NCBI GenBank assembly: GCA_002408105.1
Contig: DHQM01000234.1
Location: 1-6,549 of the forward strand
Length of the DNA stretch: 6,549 bases
From: Gammaproteobacteria bacterium UBA5338
GTDB lineage: Bacteria; Pseudomonadota; Gammaproteobacteria; Pseudomonadales; UBA5862
Direction of reading: 5' to 3'
The notes under the pieces were generated by a model. That model had not been told where the DNA came from. It worked only from the letters and a program-made list of their open reading frames with translations, and searched no databases. Every line of letters begins with the position of its first letter. The first letter of the stretch is position 1. This document shows positions 1 through 5,757 of the stretch, in pieces. Made by a program: the position numbers and the translations under genes.

Positions 1-2
1 CC

Positions 3-404
3 GCGGCCTACCTGAAGCTGGGTGAGGCCCAGGTGTGTGGCGCAGGACTGTCCGGTGCCAAGTACCGTGCCCTGCTGGACCTGGCAGAGCGTGTTCTGAA
101 CGGGCAGTTGCCAAGCTTGCGCGCCTGCGCCGACCTCGATGACCAGGCGCTCGAAGCTTGCTTGGTTCAGGTGCGCGGCGTGGGGCCTTGGACCGCGCAG
201 ATGTTCCTGATGTTCGCCCTTGGTCGCCCGGATGTGCTTCCCCTGGGTGATCTCGGCGTACGCAAAGGGTTGGGAGTGATGCTTGGCGCAGCGGAACCCT
301 TTCCGAGCGAGGTGTTGCAGGCGGAGGCGGAAGCGTGGCGCCCGTACCGCAGTGTGGTGGCCTGGCATTGCTGGCGGGTGCTCGAAAACCAGCCCAAGCG
401 TTGA
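3..404 (+). CDS. DNA-3-methyladenine glycosylase II family protein (AlkA/MAG type), 3' part
   Basis: This is a base-excision repair enzyme that removes alkylated purines such as 3-methyladenine from DNA. The gene is cut by the left edge. The frame is open from base 3, and the GTG at 33 is internal, because residues before it (KLGEAQ) continue the fold. Visible are GLSGAKYRALLDLA, matching the family's 'LS..K..yl.dLA' segment, then the helix-hairpin-helix LVQVRGVGPWTAQMF followed by the GRPDVLPLGDLGVRKG block. The Asp in LPLGDLG (residue 83 of the visible part) sits where the catalytic Asp of the HhH-GPD family lies (Asp238 of E. coli AlkA). The C-terminal WRPYRSVVAWHCWR segment is the usual final helix of the family. 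About 133 residues are visible, roughly the C-terminal two thirds of a typical 200-residue single-domain enzyme. It ends at TGA 402-404. No Ada domain or regulator is visible. The family assignment is firm; the exact substrate range is not. Confidence 0.93.
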   Translation, partial: AAYLKLGEAQVCGAGLSGAKYRALLDLAERVLNGQLPSLRACADLDDQALEACLVQVRGVGPWTAQMFLMFALGRPDVLPLGDLGVRKGLGVMLGAAEPFPSEVLQAEAEAWRPYRSVVAWHCWRVLENQPKR

Positions 405-450
405 TGGTCCGGCGCTCCAGGTGTCAGCGCCCTCCCGGCGGCCTGCAGGA

Positions 451-479
451 CTGAAGTCGCAGCCTGCATCAGGTATCAT
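451..479 (+). promoter_or_regulatory. Possible weak sigma70-type promoter upstream of glcB
   Basis: TATCAT at 474-479 matches the -10 consensus at five of six bases. It lies exactly 17 bases after CTGAAG at 451-456, which matches the -35 consensus at only three of six. A start near 486 would give a leader of about 100 bases, including a T7 run (490-496) and a small hairpin (512-528). This is the best candidate I can find in the 182-base spacer, but the -35 is poor and it may be chance. Confidence 0.22.
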
Positions 480-511
480 TGCGCACCAATTTTTTTGTTC
501 CGGCCCCTGGC

Positions 512-528
512 CGCCGCTGAGCGCGGCG
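512..528 (+). repeat. Small GC hairpin in the glcB leader
   Basis: CGCCGC (512-517) and GCGGCG (523-528) form a perfect 6-bp stem with the 5-base loop TGAGC. It lies 59 bases before the glcB start, inside the spacer between the glycosylase and glcB (405-586). No T run follows it, so it is not a standard intrinsic terminator. The T7 run at 490-496 lies upstream of it and is preceded only by a 4-bp ATTG/CAAT stem. In such a GC-rich spacer the hairpin may be incidental. I see no gene in 405-586. Confidence 0.3.
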
Positions 529-586
529 TGCCGACCACAGGGCCGTGTCCCGACCACCCCCAAAAAACGCAATGAAGAGGCAGCAG

Positions 587-2764
587 ATGACGCAACGGAT
601 CGAGATTGGCGGCTTGAAAATCGCCGCTTCCCTCCACGACCTGGTGGTGAACGAAGTGTTACCGGGAACTGGGGTCGAAGCTGCCGAATTTTGGGGCGGA
701 TTCGAGCAAATCATCAGCGACTTGACGCCCCGCAACCGTGCACTGCTCAAGAAGCGCGACGAACTGCAAGCCAAGATCGACGCTTGGCACCGCGCGCAAG
801 GTGATCAACCACTGGATGCCGGCGCATACGCTGACTTTCTGCGTGAGATCGGCTACCTGTTGCCCGAGGGCGAGGACTTTCAGGTTTCCACCACCGGAGT
901 TGACCCGGAAATTGCCCAGATTGCCGGTCCCCAGCTGGTGGTGCCGGTGATGAATGCCCGCTATGCCTTAAACGCAGCCAACGCGCGCTGGGGCAGCCTC
1001 TACGATGCGCTGTATGGCACCGACGTCATCGATGAGGCCAACGGCCTGGAGAAAGGCCCGGGTTACAACGCCCGGCGCGGTGCCCGGGTGATGGAAATTG
1101 CCGGTGAGCTCCTCGATGAGTTCTTTCCCCTGGCTTCGGGTAGCCACCGAGAGGTGAGCGCCTACTGCATCGAAGACACGGATGGCGGCAAGCGGCTGGT
1201 GGCCGAGGTTGGCGGAATGAAAGTGGGGCTGCAAAACCCGGCCCAGTTCGCGGGGTACAATGGCGGTGACACGCCGAGTGCGGTCTTGCTGCGCCACAAT
1301 CAGCTGCACGCGGAATTGCAAATCGACCGTGCAGACTCCGTCGGACAGGACCATCCAGCGGGTGTGAAGGATGTGCTGCTCGAGTCGGCGATCACCACGA
1401 TTCAAGACTGCGAAGATTCCGTCGCTGCGGTGGACGCTGAAGACAAGACCGCGGTCTACCGCAACTGGCTCGGGTTGATGAAGGGAACCTTGCAGGAGTC
1501 ATTCAGCAAAGGAGGGCGCACGGTCAACCGCACGCTGAACCCCGATCGGACCTACACCGGGCCGGATGGCTCCGGCGTCAGTCTGCCCGGCCGAAGCTTG
1601 ATGTTGGTGCGCAATGTGGGCCACCTGATGACCAACAGCGCAATTCTGGATGCCCAGGGAGACGAGGTTTTCGAAGGGCTGATGGATGCGGTGGTCACCT
1701 CCGCAATTGCCCTGCACGACCTGAAAGGCTTGAACCAGCTGCGCAACAGCAAGACAGGCAGCCTGTACATCGTCAAACCCAAAATGCATGGCCCCGACGA
1801 AGTGGCTTTCACTGTTGAGCTGTTCGGGCGTGTCGAGCAACTGCTCGGGCTCGCCAAGAACACCTTGAAGGTTGGCATCATGGATGAGGAGCGGCGCACA
1901 ACTGTCAACCTCAAAGCCTGTATCCGCGAAGCCCGCGAGCGGGTGATCTTCATCAACACGGGTTTTCTCGACCGAACCGGTGACGAAATCCACACCTCCA
2001 TGGAAGCCGGCCCCATGGTGCGCAAAGATGCCATGAAACAGCAGCCGTGGATCAACGCGTACGAGGACTGGAACGTCGACATGGGCCTTGCTTGCGGACT
2101 CCGCGGCCGCGCACAGATCGGCAAGGGAATGTGGCCGAAGCCCGACCTGATGGCAGAGATGCTCGAAGCCAAGATCGGTCACCCGCGCGCGGGCGCCAGC
2201 TGTGCCTGGGTGCCTTCGCCAACCGCCGCCACGCTGCACGCCATCCACTACCACCGGGTGGACGTTGCGGCACGGCAAGCCGAACTGGCCAACCGCCCGA
2301 AGGCCTCTCTGCAGGACATTTTGACCATCCCCTTGATGGGCGATGAGCGCCCGAGTGCCGAGGAAATCCAACAGGAACTGGACAACAACTGCCAGGGCAT
2401 TCTTGGCTACGTGGTGCGGTGGATCGACCAAGGTGTGGGCTGTTCCAAGGTGCCGGACATCAATGATGTGGGCTTGATGGAAGACCGCGCCACGCTGCGA
2501 ATCTCGAGCCAACACATCGCCAACTGGCTCTACCATGGCATCTGCTCCGAGGAACAGGTCACCGAGACGCTGAGGCGCATGGCCGCCGTGGTGGACCGGC
2601 AAAACCAGGGTGATCCGACATACCGGCCCATGTCGCCGGACTTCGCAGACAGCATTGCGTTTCAGGCAGCCTCGGATCTCGTGTTCCAGGGCCGTGCCCA
2701 GCCCAACGGCTACACCGAGCCAGTGCTGCACCGCCGGCGCAACGAGTTGAAGGCGGCCAACTAA
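587..2764 (+). CDS. glcB: Malate synthase G
   Basis: This cytoplasmic enzyme condenses acetyl-CoA with glyoxylate and water to give malate and CoA, in the glyoxylate/glycolate pathways. The 725-residue product is close to the 723 of E. coli GlcB, and I recognise near-identity along its length ([34 protein letters not shown]). Active-site residues, by alignment to E. coli from memory, are all present: Arg342 in RNVGHLMT (E. coli Arg338), Glu434 in GIMDEERRT and Asp462 in [10 protein letters not shown] (the Mg2+ ligands Glu427 and Asp455), Cys619 in GCSKVPDI, and the catalytic base Asp633 in [12 protein letters not shown] (Asp631). The layout follows the family: N-terminal helical clasp, beta/alpha barrel interrupted by an alpha/beta domain, and a C-terminal helical plug carrying Asp633. 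I chose ATG 587 because AAGAGG (575-580) is well placed and [12 protein letters not shown] aligns with the family N-terminus; ATG 572 and GTG 545 are in frame but add unconserved residues. No glcDEF or aceA is adjacent. A three-residue insertion in [15 protein letters not shown] relative to E. coli is minor. Confidence 0.98.
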   Translation: MTQRIEIGGLKIAASLHDLVVNEVLPGTGVEAAEFWGGFEQIISDLTPRNRALLKKRDELQAKIDAWHRAQGDQPLDAGAYADFLREIGYLLPEGEDFQVSTTGVDPEIAQIAGPQLVVPVMNARYALNAANARWGSLYDALYGTDVIDEANGLEKGPGYNARRGARVMEIAGELLDEFFPLASGSHREVSAYCIEDTDGGKRLVAEVGGMKVGLQNPAQFAGYNGGDTPSAVLLRHNQLHAELQIDRADSVGQDHPAGVKDVLLESAITTIQDCEDSVAAVDAEDKTAVYRNWLGLMKGTLQESFSKGGRTVNRTLNPDRTYTGPDGSGVSLPGRSLMLVRNVGHLMTNSAILDAQGDEVFEGLMDAVVTSAIALHDLKGLNQLRNSKTGSLYIVKPKMHGPDEVAFTVELFGRVEQLLGLAKNTLKVGIMDEERRTTVNLKACIREARERVIFINTGFLDRTGDEIHTSMEAGPMVRKDAMKQQPWINAYEDWNVDMGLACGLRGRAQIGKGMWPKPDLMAEMLEAKIGHPRAGASCAWVPSPTAATLHAIHYHRVDVAARQAELANRPKASLQDILTIPLMGDERPSAEEIQQELDNNCQGILGYVVRWIDQGVGCSKVPDINDVGLMEDRATLRISSQHIANWLYHGICSEEQVTETLRRMAAVVDRQNQGDPTYRPMSPDFADSIAFQAASDLVFQGRAQPNGYTEPVLHRRRNELKAAN

Positions 2765-2782
2765 CTAGCCTCGCTCAAGCCC

Positions 2783-2818
2783 ACGGGCAGGCCGCCCGTT
2801 GACACGGCAGGCCTGCCC
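2783..2818 (+). repeat. Overlapping GC-rich inverted repeats after glcB, possible transcript end
   Basis: Two mutually exclusive hairpins start 18 bases after the glcB stop. The first is ACGGGC (2783-2788) pairing with GCCCGT (2794-2799) around a 5-base loop. The second is GGGCAGGCC (2785-2793) pairing with GGCCTGCCC (2810-2818) around a 16-base loop. The right arm also contains a perfect 12-base palindrome, GGCAGGCCTGCC (2806-2817). There is no T tract, so this is not a classical intrinsic terminator. It could end or stabilise the glcB transcript. The rest of the spacer (2765-2866) holds only the ribosome binding site of the next gene. Confidence 0.4.
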
Positions 2819-2866
2819 AGCGGTCGGCTGCACCCAAGGCAACCACACAAGGAAGGAGACCGGCGC

Positions 2867-3466
2867 ATGAAGAAAACTGCATCGCTCGCTGTATGGGCTC
2901 TTGCGCTGGCTGTGTTGCTGCCACAGCCAGCAGCTGCCGAGCCGGATTCCCCGGGGGGCTCGTTGGCTGGCCTGGGCCTGGCCCCAGTGGGCGCCGAGTC
3001 CTTGGCGCGCCTGCTGCGCATCACGGCGCCCCTGCAACTGGAGGAAGCCCAGGTGCAACACGTTCTGGGCATGTTGCAGGAGCTTGAGGTGCCGCGGGAC
3101 TGGGGCGCCGCGCAGGGCGACTTCGGCCGGGCCATGGCGGCGATGCGCTTTGGGACTTCGGCGCAGGACACCTTGGAGCGCCATGGCTTCGATTCCCCCG
3201 AGGCCTTCCAGCAGGCAGCCTACAACCTATTGTCCGCCTGGAACCTGGAGCAAGAGGGCGGTGTGGCGGTCGCGCGCGAGCGACTCAGCAGCCTCACCGC
3301 AGATTTCGCTGAGTTGCGCGAGCTGCTTCCGGAGGGGTTCTACGAAACCTACCGGCCGCAAATCGAGGCAATCGTGCGGATCGTAGAGCGGCTGTTGGCA
3401 ACGCCTGAACAGAACTTCGATTTGGCCAGAAAGTACTCCGATCGCATTCTGGCCGTGACCCAGTAA
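2867..3466 (+). CDS. Small secreted helical protein of unknown function
   Basis: I do not recognise a characterised family. The 199-residue product begins with a clear Sec signal peptide: a KK n-region, a hydrophobic stretch at about residues 5-18, then PQPAAA|EP, giving a likely signal peptidase I cut after Ala24. There is no lipobox cysteine and no later membrane segment, so the mature protein of about 175 residues should be periplasmic or secreted. It is mostly predicted helix, acidic, and free of cysteine. A GFDSPEAFQQAAYNLLSAW segment (about residues 108-126) resembles a motif I associate with small uncharacterised periplasmic proteins of proteobacteria; this is from memory and uncertain. 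The C-terminal part (EAIVRIVERLLATPEQNF) is amphipathic. The start is fixed by GGAAGGAG (2851-2858), 8 bases before ATG. It is 102 bases after glcB and converges with the channel gene. There are no catalytic motifs, so a binding or structural role is as likely as any. Confidence 0.8.
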   Translation: MKKTASLAVWALALAVLLPQPAAAEPDSPGGSLAGLGLAPVGAESLARLLRITAPLQLEEAQVQHVLGMLQELEVPRDWGAAQGDFGRAMAAMRFGTSAQDTLERHGFDSPEAFQQAAYNLLSAWNLEQEGGVAVARERLSSLTADFAELRELLPEGFYETYRPQIEAIVRIVERLLATPEQNFDLARKYSDRILAVTQ

Positions 3467-3495
3467 CCCTCTATGCTGACTTCTTTTGGGTTACT
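3462..3495. repeat. Perfect inverted repeat spanning two convergent stop codons
   Basis: AGTAACCC (3462-3469) and GGGTTACT (3488-3495) are exact reverse complements separated by 18 bases. The left arm contains the TAA stop of the plus-strand secreted protein (3464-3466) and the right arm contains the TAA stop of the minus-strand channel gene (3491-3493). The same hairpin can therefore form at the end of both transcripts, as in bidirectional terminators. However, the only T-rich stretch on the plus strand (TTCTTTT) is in the loop rather than after the stem, and neither strand has a U tract downstream. Intrinsic termination is therefore doubtful. Confidence 0.45.
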
Positions 3496-4618
3496 CGCCC
3501 AAGTAGCCATAGCGAATTTCCTCCCAGCGGCCGTCGGCCAGCACCTCCAAGAGTGCACGGTTGATGGGTTCGCGCAAGGCGCTGCCGCTCGGTAGGGCAA
3601 ACGCGTAGTCTTGGCGTTCAAAGACTCCTGGTAGCACCCGCAGCGTGTCGCTGAAACCTTGGTTGATCTCGTACTGCAACAGGGGGGCATCGTAGACTGC
3701 TGCCAGGGCCCTACCCTCCGCAACCGCCGTCAAGGCTTGCGCCAAGTCGGTGAAGGCCACAGGTTTGGCGCGTTGACCGCGCAGGTACGCTTCGCTGGCT
3801 GAGCCGGACACGGTCGCAACCCGGGCTCCAGCCAGGTCCTCGGGCCCTGTGACCTCGGCTTCCAGCTCGGTGACTGTCAATGAGGTCGCGATTGCGGCGG
3901 TGAAGCTGGAAATCAGGATGATGCTGGCGAACATCCACACCAAAGCGACCAGTCGACCACCCAAAGTACGTGGGGACTTGTCCCCATAGCCGACCGTGGT
4001 CATGGTAACCGCAGCCCACCAAAACCCTGCGCCCAGCCCTGCGCGGGTGGCGCCTTCGAATTCCTCGTTGTGTCGGTGCTCGAAGTACCACACGAGGCCC
4101 CCCACAAGAAACAGCAAGGCAGCCAGACCCAGCACGACGCTGAAGAAGCCCGGGGAAACGAACCGCTTTGCCGTGGCGATCCAGGGGTTGCCGCTGCCTT
4201 GCATTGGCACGGCGATGGCGAGCCCCGAGCTGTAGAAAGGGTGGGTAAAATCGATGCGGTGCTCCCGTTCCGCGGTCACCGAGAGCGCGCCCGCCGCCAC
4301 CGCAACGGTGCCGGTTTCCACCTGGTCCAGGAGGGTTTCGAGCTCCGTGGGTTGGACCCCATAGTCCAGGTCCAGTGCGCGCGCGATTTCTCGCCAGAGG
4401 TCGATGGCGATTCCGCTGAGCTCGCCATCTCGGTCAATCACGAAGGGTGGTGCGATCTTGGTTCCGACGGCCAGTGAAGCCGGCGCCTCGGCGGCGCCTG
4501 GTGTCGCCGCAAGTGCAATCTGGCTGACGCCAAGCCAGAAACCGATCAAACAAAAACGGTACAGACCCATCCAGGCAGGTCTCCCATTCGCGGCTGAAAT
4601 AGTGGGCCTGGCGTTCAC
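3491..4618 (-). CDS. GluR0-type ligand-gated potassium channel (periplasmic binding domain with inserted K+ pore)
   Basis: This is a predicted inner-membrane channel opened by a small ligand bound in the periplasm. Domains in order: signal peptide (about residues 17-37, ALA|A), first lobe of a family 3 solute-binding domain (about 48-138), M1 (about 157-179), pore loop (about 195-213) with TMTTVGYGD, M3 (about 222-249), then the second lobe (about 255-370). TVGYG at 208-212 is the K+ selectivity filter. M3 carries SFTAAIATSLTV, which aligns with the animal receptor signature SYTANLAAFLTV. Arg118 in TAERE and Asp310 in VYDAPLLQYEI sit where amino-acid-binding members hold the ligand carboxylate and amino groups, so an amino-acid ligand is plausible but unproven. 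There is no M4 and no N-terminal regulatory domain, as in Synechocystis GluR0, and the 375-residue length is similar. The GTG at 4618 has AGGGA upstream; ATG 4570 (residue 17) also has a GGGAGA site, gives a tidier signal peptide, and may be the real start. The gene lies 88 bases after the hydratase genes. Confidence 0.93.
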   Translation of the reverse strand: MNARPTISAANGRPAWMGLYRFCLIGFWLGVSQIALAATPGAAEAPASLAVGTKIAPPFVIDRDGELSGIAIDLWREIARALDLDYGVQPTELETLLDQVETGTVAVAAGALSVTAEREHRIDFTHPFYSSGLAIAVPMQGSGNPWIATAKRFVSPGFFSVVLGLAALLFLVGGLVWYFEHRHNEEFEGATRAGLGAGFWWAAVTMTTVGYGDKSPRTLGGRLVALVWMFASIILISSFTAAIATSLTVTELEAEVTGPEDLAGARVATVSGSASEAYLRGQRAKPVAFTDLAQALTAVAEGRALAAVYDAPLLQYEINQGFSDTLRVLPGVFERQDYAFALPSGSALREPINRALLEVLADGRWEEIRYGYLGE

Positions 4619-4647
4619 CTCAAAGTCCCTGCCAGGCGTTCAAGTGG

Positions 4648-4661
4648 GCGGGTTACCCCGC
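4648..4661 (-). repeat. Small hairpin with a GUAA tetraloop between hydratase and channel genes
   Basis: Read on the minus strand, GCGGG-GTAA-CCCGC forms a perfect 5-bp stem closed by a GNRA-type tetraloop. It lies in the 88-base gap (4619-4706), about 30 bases before the GTG of the channel gene. No U run follows, so it does not look like an intrinsic terminator. It could stabilise or attenuate the transcript, or be incidental. I found no convincing promoter for the channel gene in this gap, so read-through from the upstream genes remains possible. Confidence 0.3.
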
Positions 4662-4706
4662 TGGGTTGTACCCCACAGGGGGCCCGCGCGCCGATGTTCG
4701 GTGGGC

Positions 4707-5177
4707 TCAAGTCGGGATGGGCACTGGGGCACTGCGCGTTGGCAAGGCGAGGGTTGCGCCCCCAGGAGCCGTGGTGACCCGCCCGCCCTCGGTGGCCTTG
4801 GTGACGGCGAGTTCGAGCTCCACCAGGCTGTATCCCTGGTCTTGGTGTTTGGCGGTGACCGTGCCTTCGCCGCGCAAGGTTTCTCCGAGCACCGCGTAGT
4901 TGCGGTTCTGGTAGTTGAACCTGCGCATCCAGCTCCCGATTCCCGCCCAGTTGCGCACCATCTGAACCAAGACTTCGCCATGAAATGGCGCGTGGATCAC
5001 GCAGTGTGGATAGCCTTCGTGGCGGGCCCAGTCGAGGTCGAAGTGGATGCGGTGGGCCAGGTGCATGACCGCCGACAATTGGAACAGCTGTGCTGCGCCG
5101 ATGGTGACTTCCAGGGTTGGAAGGGCATCGCCGACGCGCACGTCTTCCCAGTACAGCGGCTGTAGGGTCTCGGCCAT
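4707..5177 (-). CDS. MaoC-like hot-dog dehydratase/hydratase, small subunit
   Basis: This is probably one half of a two-subunit enoyl-CoA hydratase. The 156-residue product opens with LYWEDVRVGDALP, the usual MaoC-type entry ('w.dv.vGd.lp'), followed by the hot-dog helix with HLAHRIHFDLDWARHEGYPHCVIHAPFHGEVL (about residues 39-70). The HRIH..D..yA..egYp pattern matches fused enzymes of the 3-methylfumaryl-CoA hydratase type, whose C-terminal half is this domain. His45 corresponds to the catalytic His of hydratase 2 proteins, but the catalytic Asp position of the S-G-D-x-N-P-x-H motif appears to be Leu40. The rest (GETLRGEGTVTAKHQDQGYSLVELEL) is typical hot-dog strand sequence; the tail is Pro-rich. 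I chose ATG 5177, with GGAG 7 bases upstream and 13 bases after the preceding gene. The longer frame from 5243 overlaps that gene and adds unconserved residues. The substrate is unknown; a free-standing thioester-binding partner role is the alternative. Confidence 0.88.
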   Translation of the reverse strand: MAETLQPLYWEDVRVGDALPTLEVTIGAAQLFQLSAVMHLAHRIHFDLDWARHEGYPHCVIHAPFHGEVLVQMVRNWAGIGSWMRRFNYQNRNYAVLGETLRGEGTVTAKHQDQGYSLVELELAVTKATEGGRVTTAPGGATLALPTRSAPVPIPT

Positions 5178-5190
5178 GTTGTGGCTCCAG

Positions 5191-5715
5191 TCAACGCGAA
5201 ATGGTGGTGCTGCGCACACGCAGCACCAATTCGCCTTCGCCATCGCGGTAGTCGGTTTCGATGGTGGTGAACACCAAGGGGCCCGTGCGCCCGCTCTTCT
5301 CGGTCAGGTCGGCCAGGCGAGACTTGCGCACCAGGGTGTCGCCCGGGCGCATGGGACGAAAATACTCCACTTCTGTGCCACCGCCCATCAGCCGTGGCAA
5401 CGGCAAGGGCGGGCGCAGCCCCGAGTGCACATCATCATCTTGGGGCAGCCCGTCCTCCCGCAGGCGCCGGGCCGGGACGATCCGGGTGAAGGGCGTGCCA
5501 AAAAACAGGGGCGGTGCGCTGATGCCGCCGTACGGGGTGTCGGCAGCCGCTTCGGCATCGAAGTACAGCGGATCTGGGCCAGCAAAGCCGACTGCGTTGG
5601 CGTAGTTGTGGATGTCTGCCTCGGTGACGGTGGCCTTGGTTTCAGGGCCTTCTTTGCCAATCCATGCGAGGTGTTCAGGGCGAAGGATGGGGCCCTCGGG
5701 TGGTGGACTACTCAC
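5191..5715 (-). CDS. FAS1-dehydratase/MaoC N-terminal domain protein, hydratase partner subunit
   Basis: This 174-residue hot-dog protein belongs to the FAS1 dehydratase-like, MaoC N-terminal group, which usually pairs with a MaoC C-type domain either in one chain or as a heterodimer (compare ChsH1/ChsH2 and HadAB-type hydratases). The family pattern is clear: TVTEADIHNYANAVG (about 29-43), then GPDPLYFDAEAA, and GGGTEVEYFRPMRPGDTL (about 111-128) followed by LVFTTIETDYRDGEGELV. At the hydratase motif the sequence reads GPDPLYFD, with Tyr51 where the catalytic His would be, so this subunit is probably structural or helps bind the CoA substrate. The GTG start at 5715 has CAGGA 8 bases upstream. 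The stop lies 13 bases before the partner subunit, so translation is probably coupled, and the gene follows the acyl-CoA synthetase by 42 bases. The hydratase role is inferred from the pair. The acyl chain cannot be deduced; involvement in aliphatic, terpenoid or steroid side-chain breakdown is possible. Confidence 0.9.
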   Translation of the reverse strand: MSSPPPEGPILRPEHLAWIGKEGPETKATVTEADIHNYANAVGFAGPDPLYFDAEAAADTPYGGISAPPLFFGTPFTRIVPARRLREDGLPQDDDVHSGLRPPLPLPRLMGGGTEVEYFRPMRPGDTLVRKSRLADLTEKSGRTGPLVFTTIETDYRDGEGELVLRVRSTTISR

Positions 5716-5757
5716 GGGTCAATTCCTGTCTGGTGGTGCCGGGCGCGGAGGGTGGGG

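Noticed and set aside
490..496. T7 run as an intrinsic terminator for the glycosylase gene
   Set aside because: Only a 4-bp ATTG/CAAT stem directly precedes it. The stronger GCAGG/CCTGC pairing (445-449 with 463-467) is too far upstream.
545..586. Longer glcB start at GTG 545 or ATG 572
   Set aside because: The added residues ([14 protein letters not shown]) are not family-like, and the AAGAGG site is best placed for ATG 587. ATG 572 cannot be fully excluded.
1499..2731. A 410-codon open frame on the minus strand within glcB
   Set aside because: It is fully antisense to a strongly conserved malate synthase. Its translation resembles no family, and long antisense frames are expected in GC-rich coding DNA.
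2799..2804. Perfect TTGACA -35 box upstream of the secreted protein gene
   Set aside because: At spacings of 16-18 bases there is no -10-like hexamer (CGGTCG, GGTCGG, GTCGGC), and the box overlaps a hairpin arm.
4404..5165. A 253-codon plus-strand open frame across the channel and hydratase genes
   Set aside because: It is antisense to two recognised genes and the gap between them, with no family resemblance. It is a shadow frame.
5178..5243. N-terminal extension of the small hydratase subunit starting at ATG 5243
   Set aside because: It overlaps the end of the preceding gene, has unconserved Cys-rich residues, and lacks the well-placed GGAG that precedes ATG 5177.
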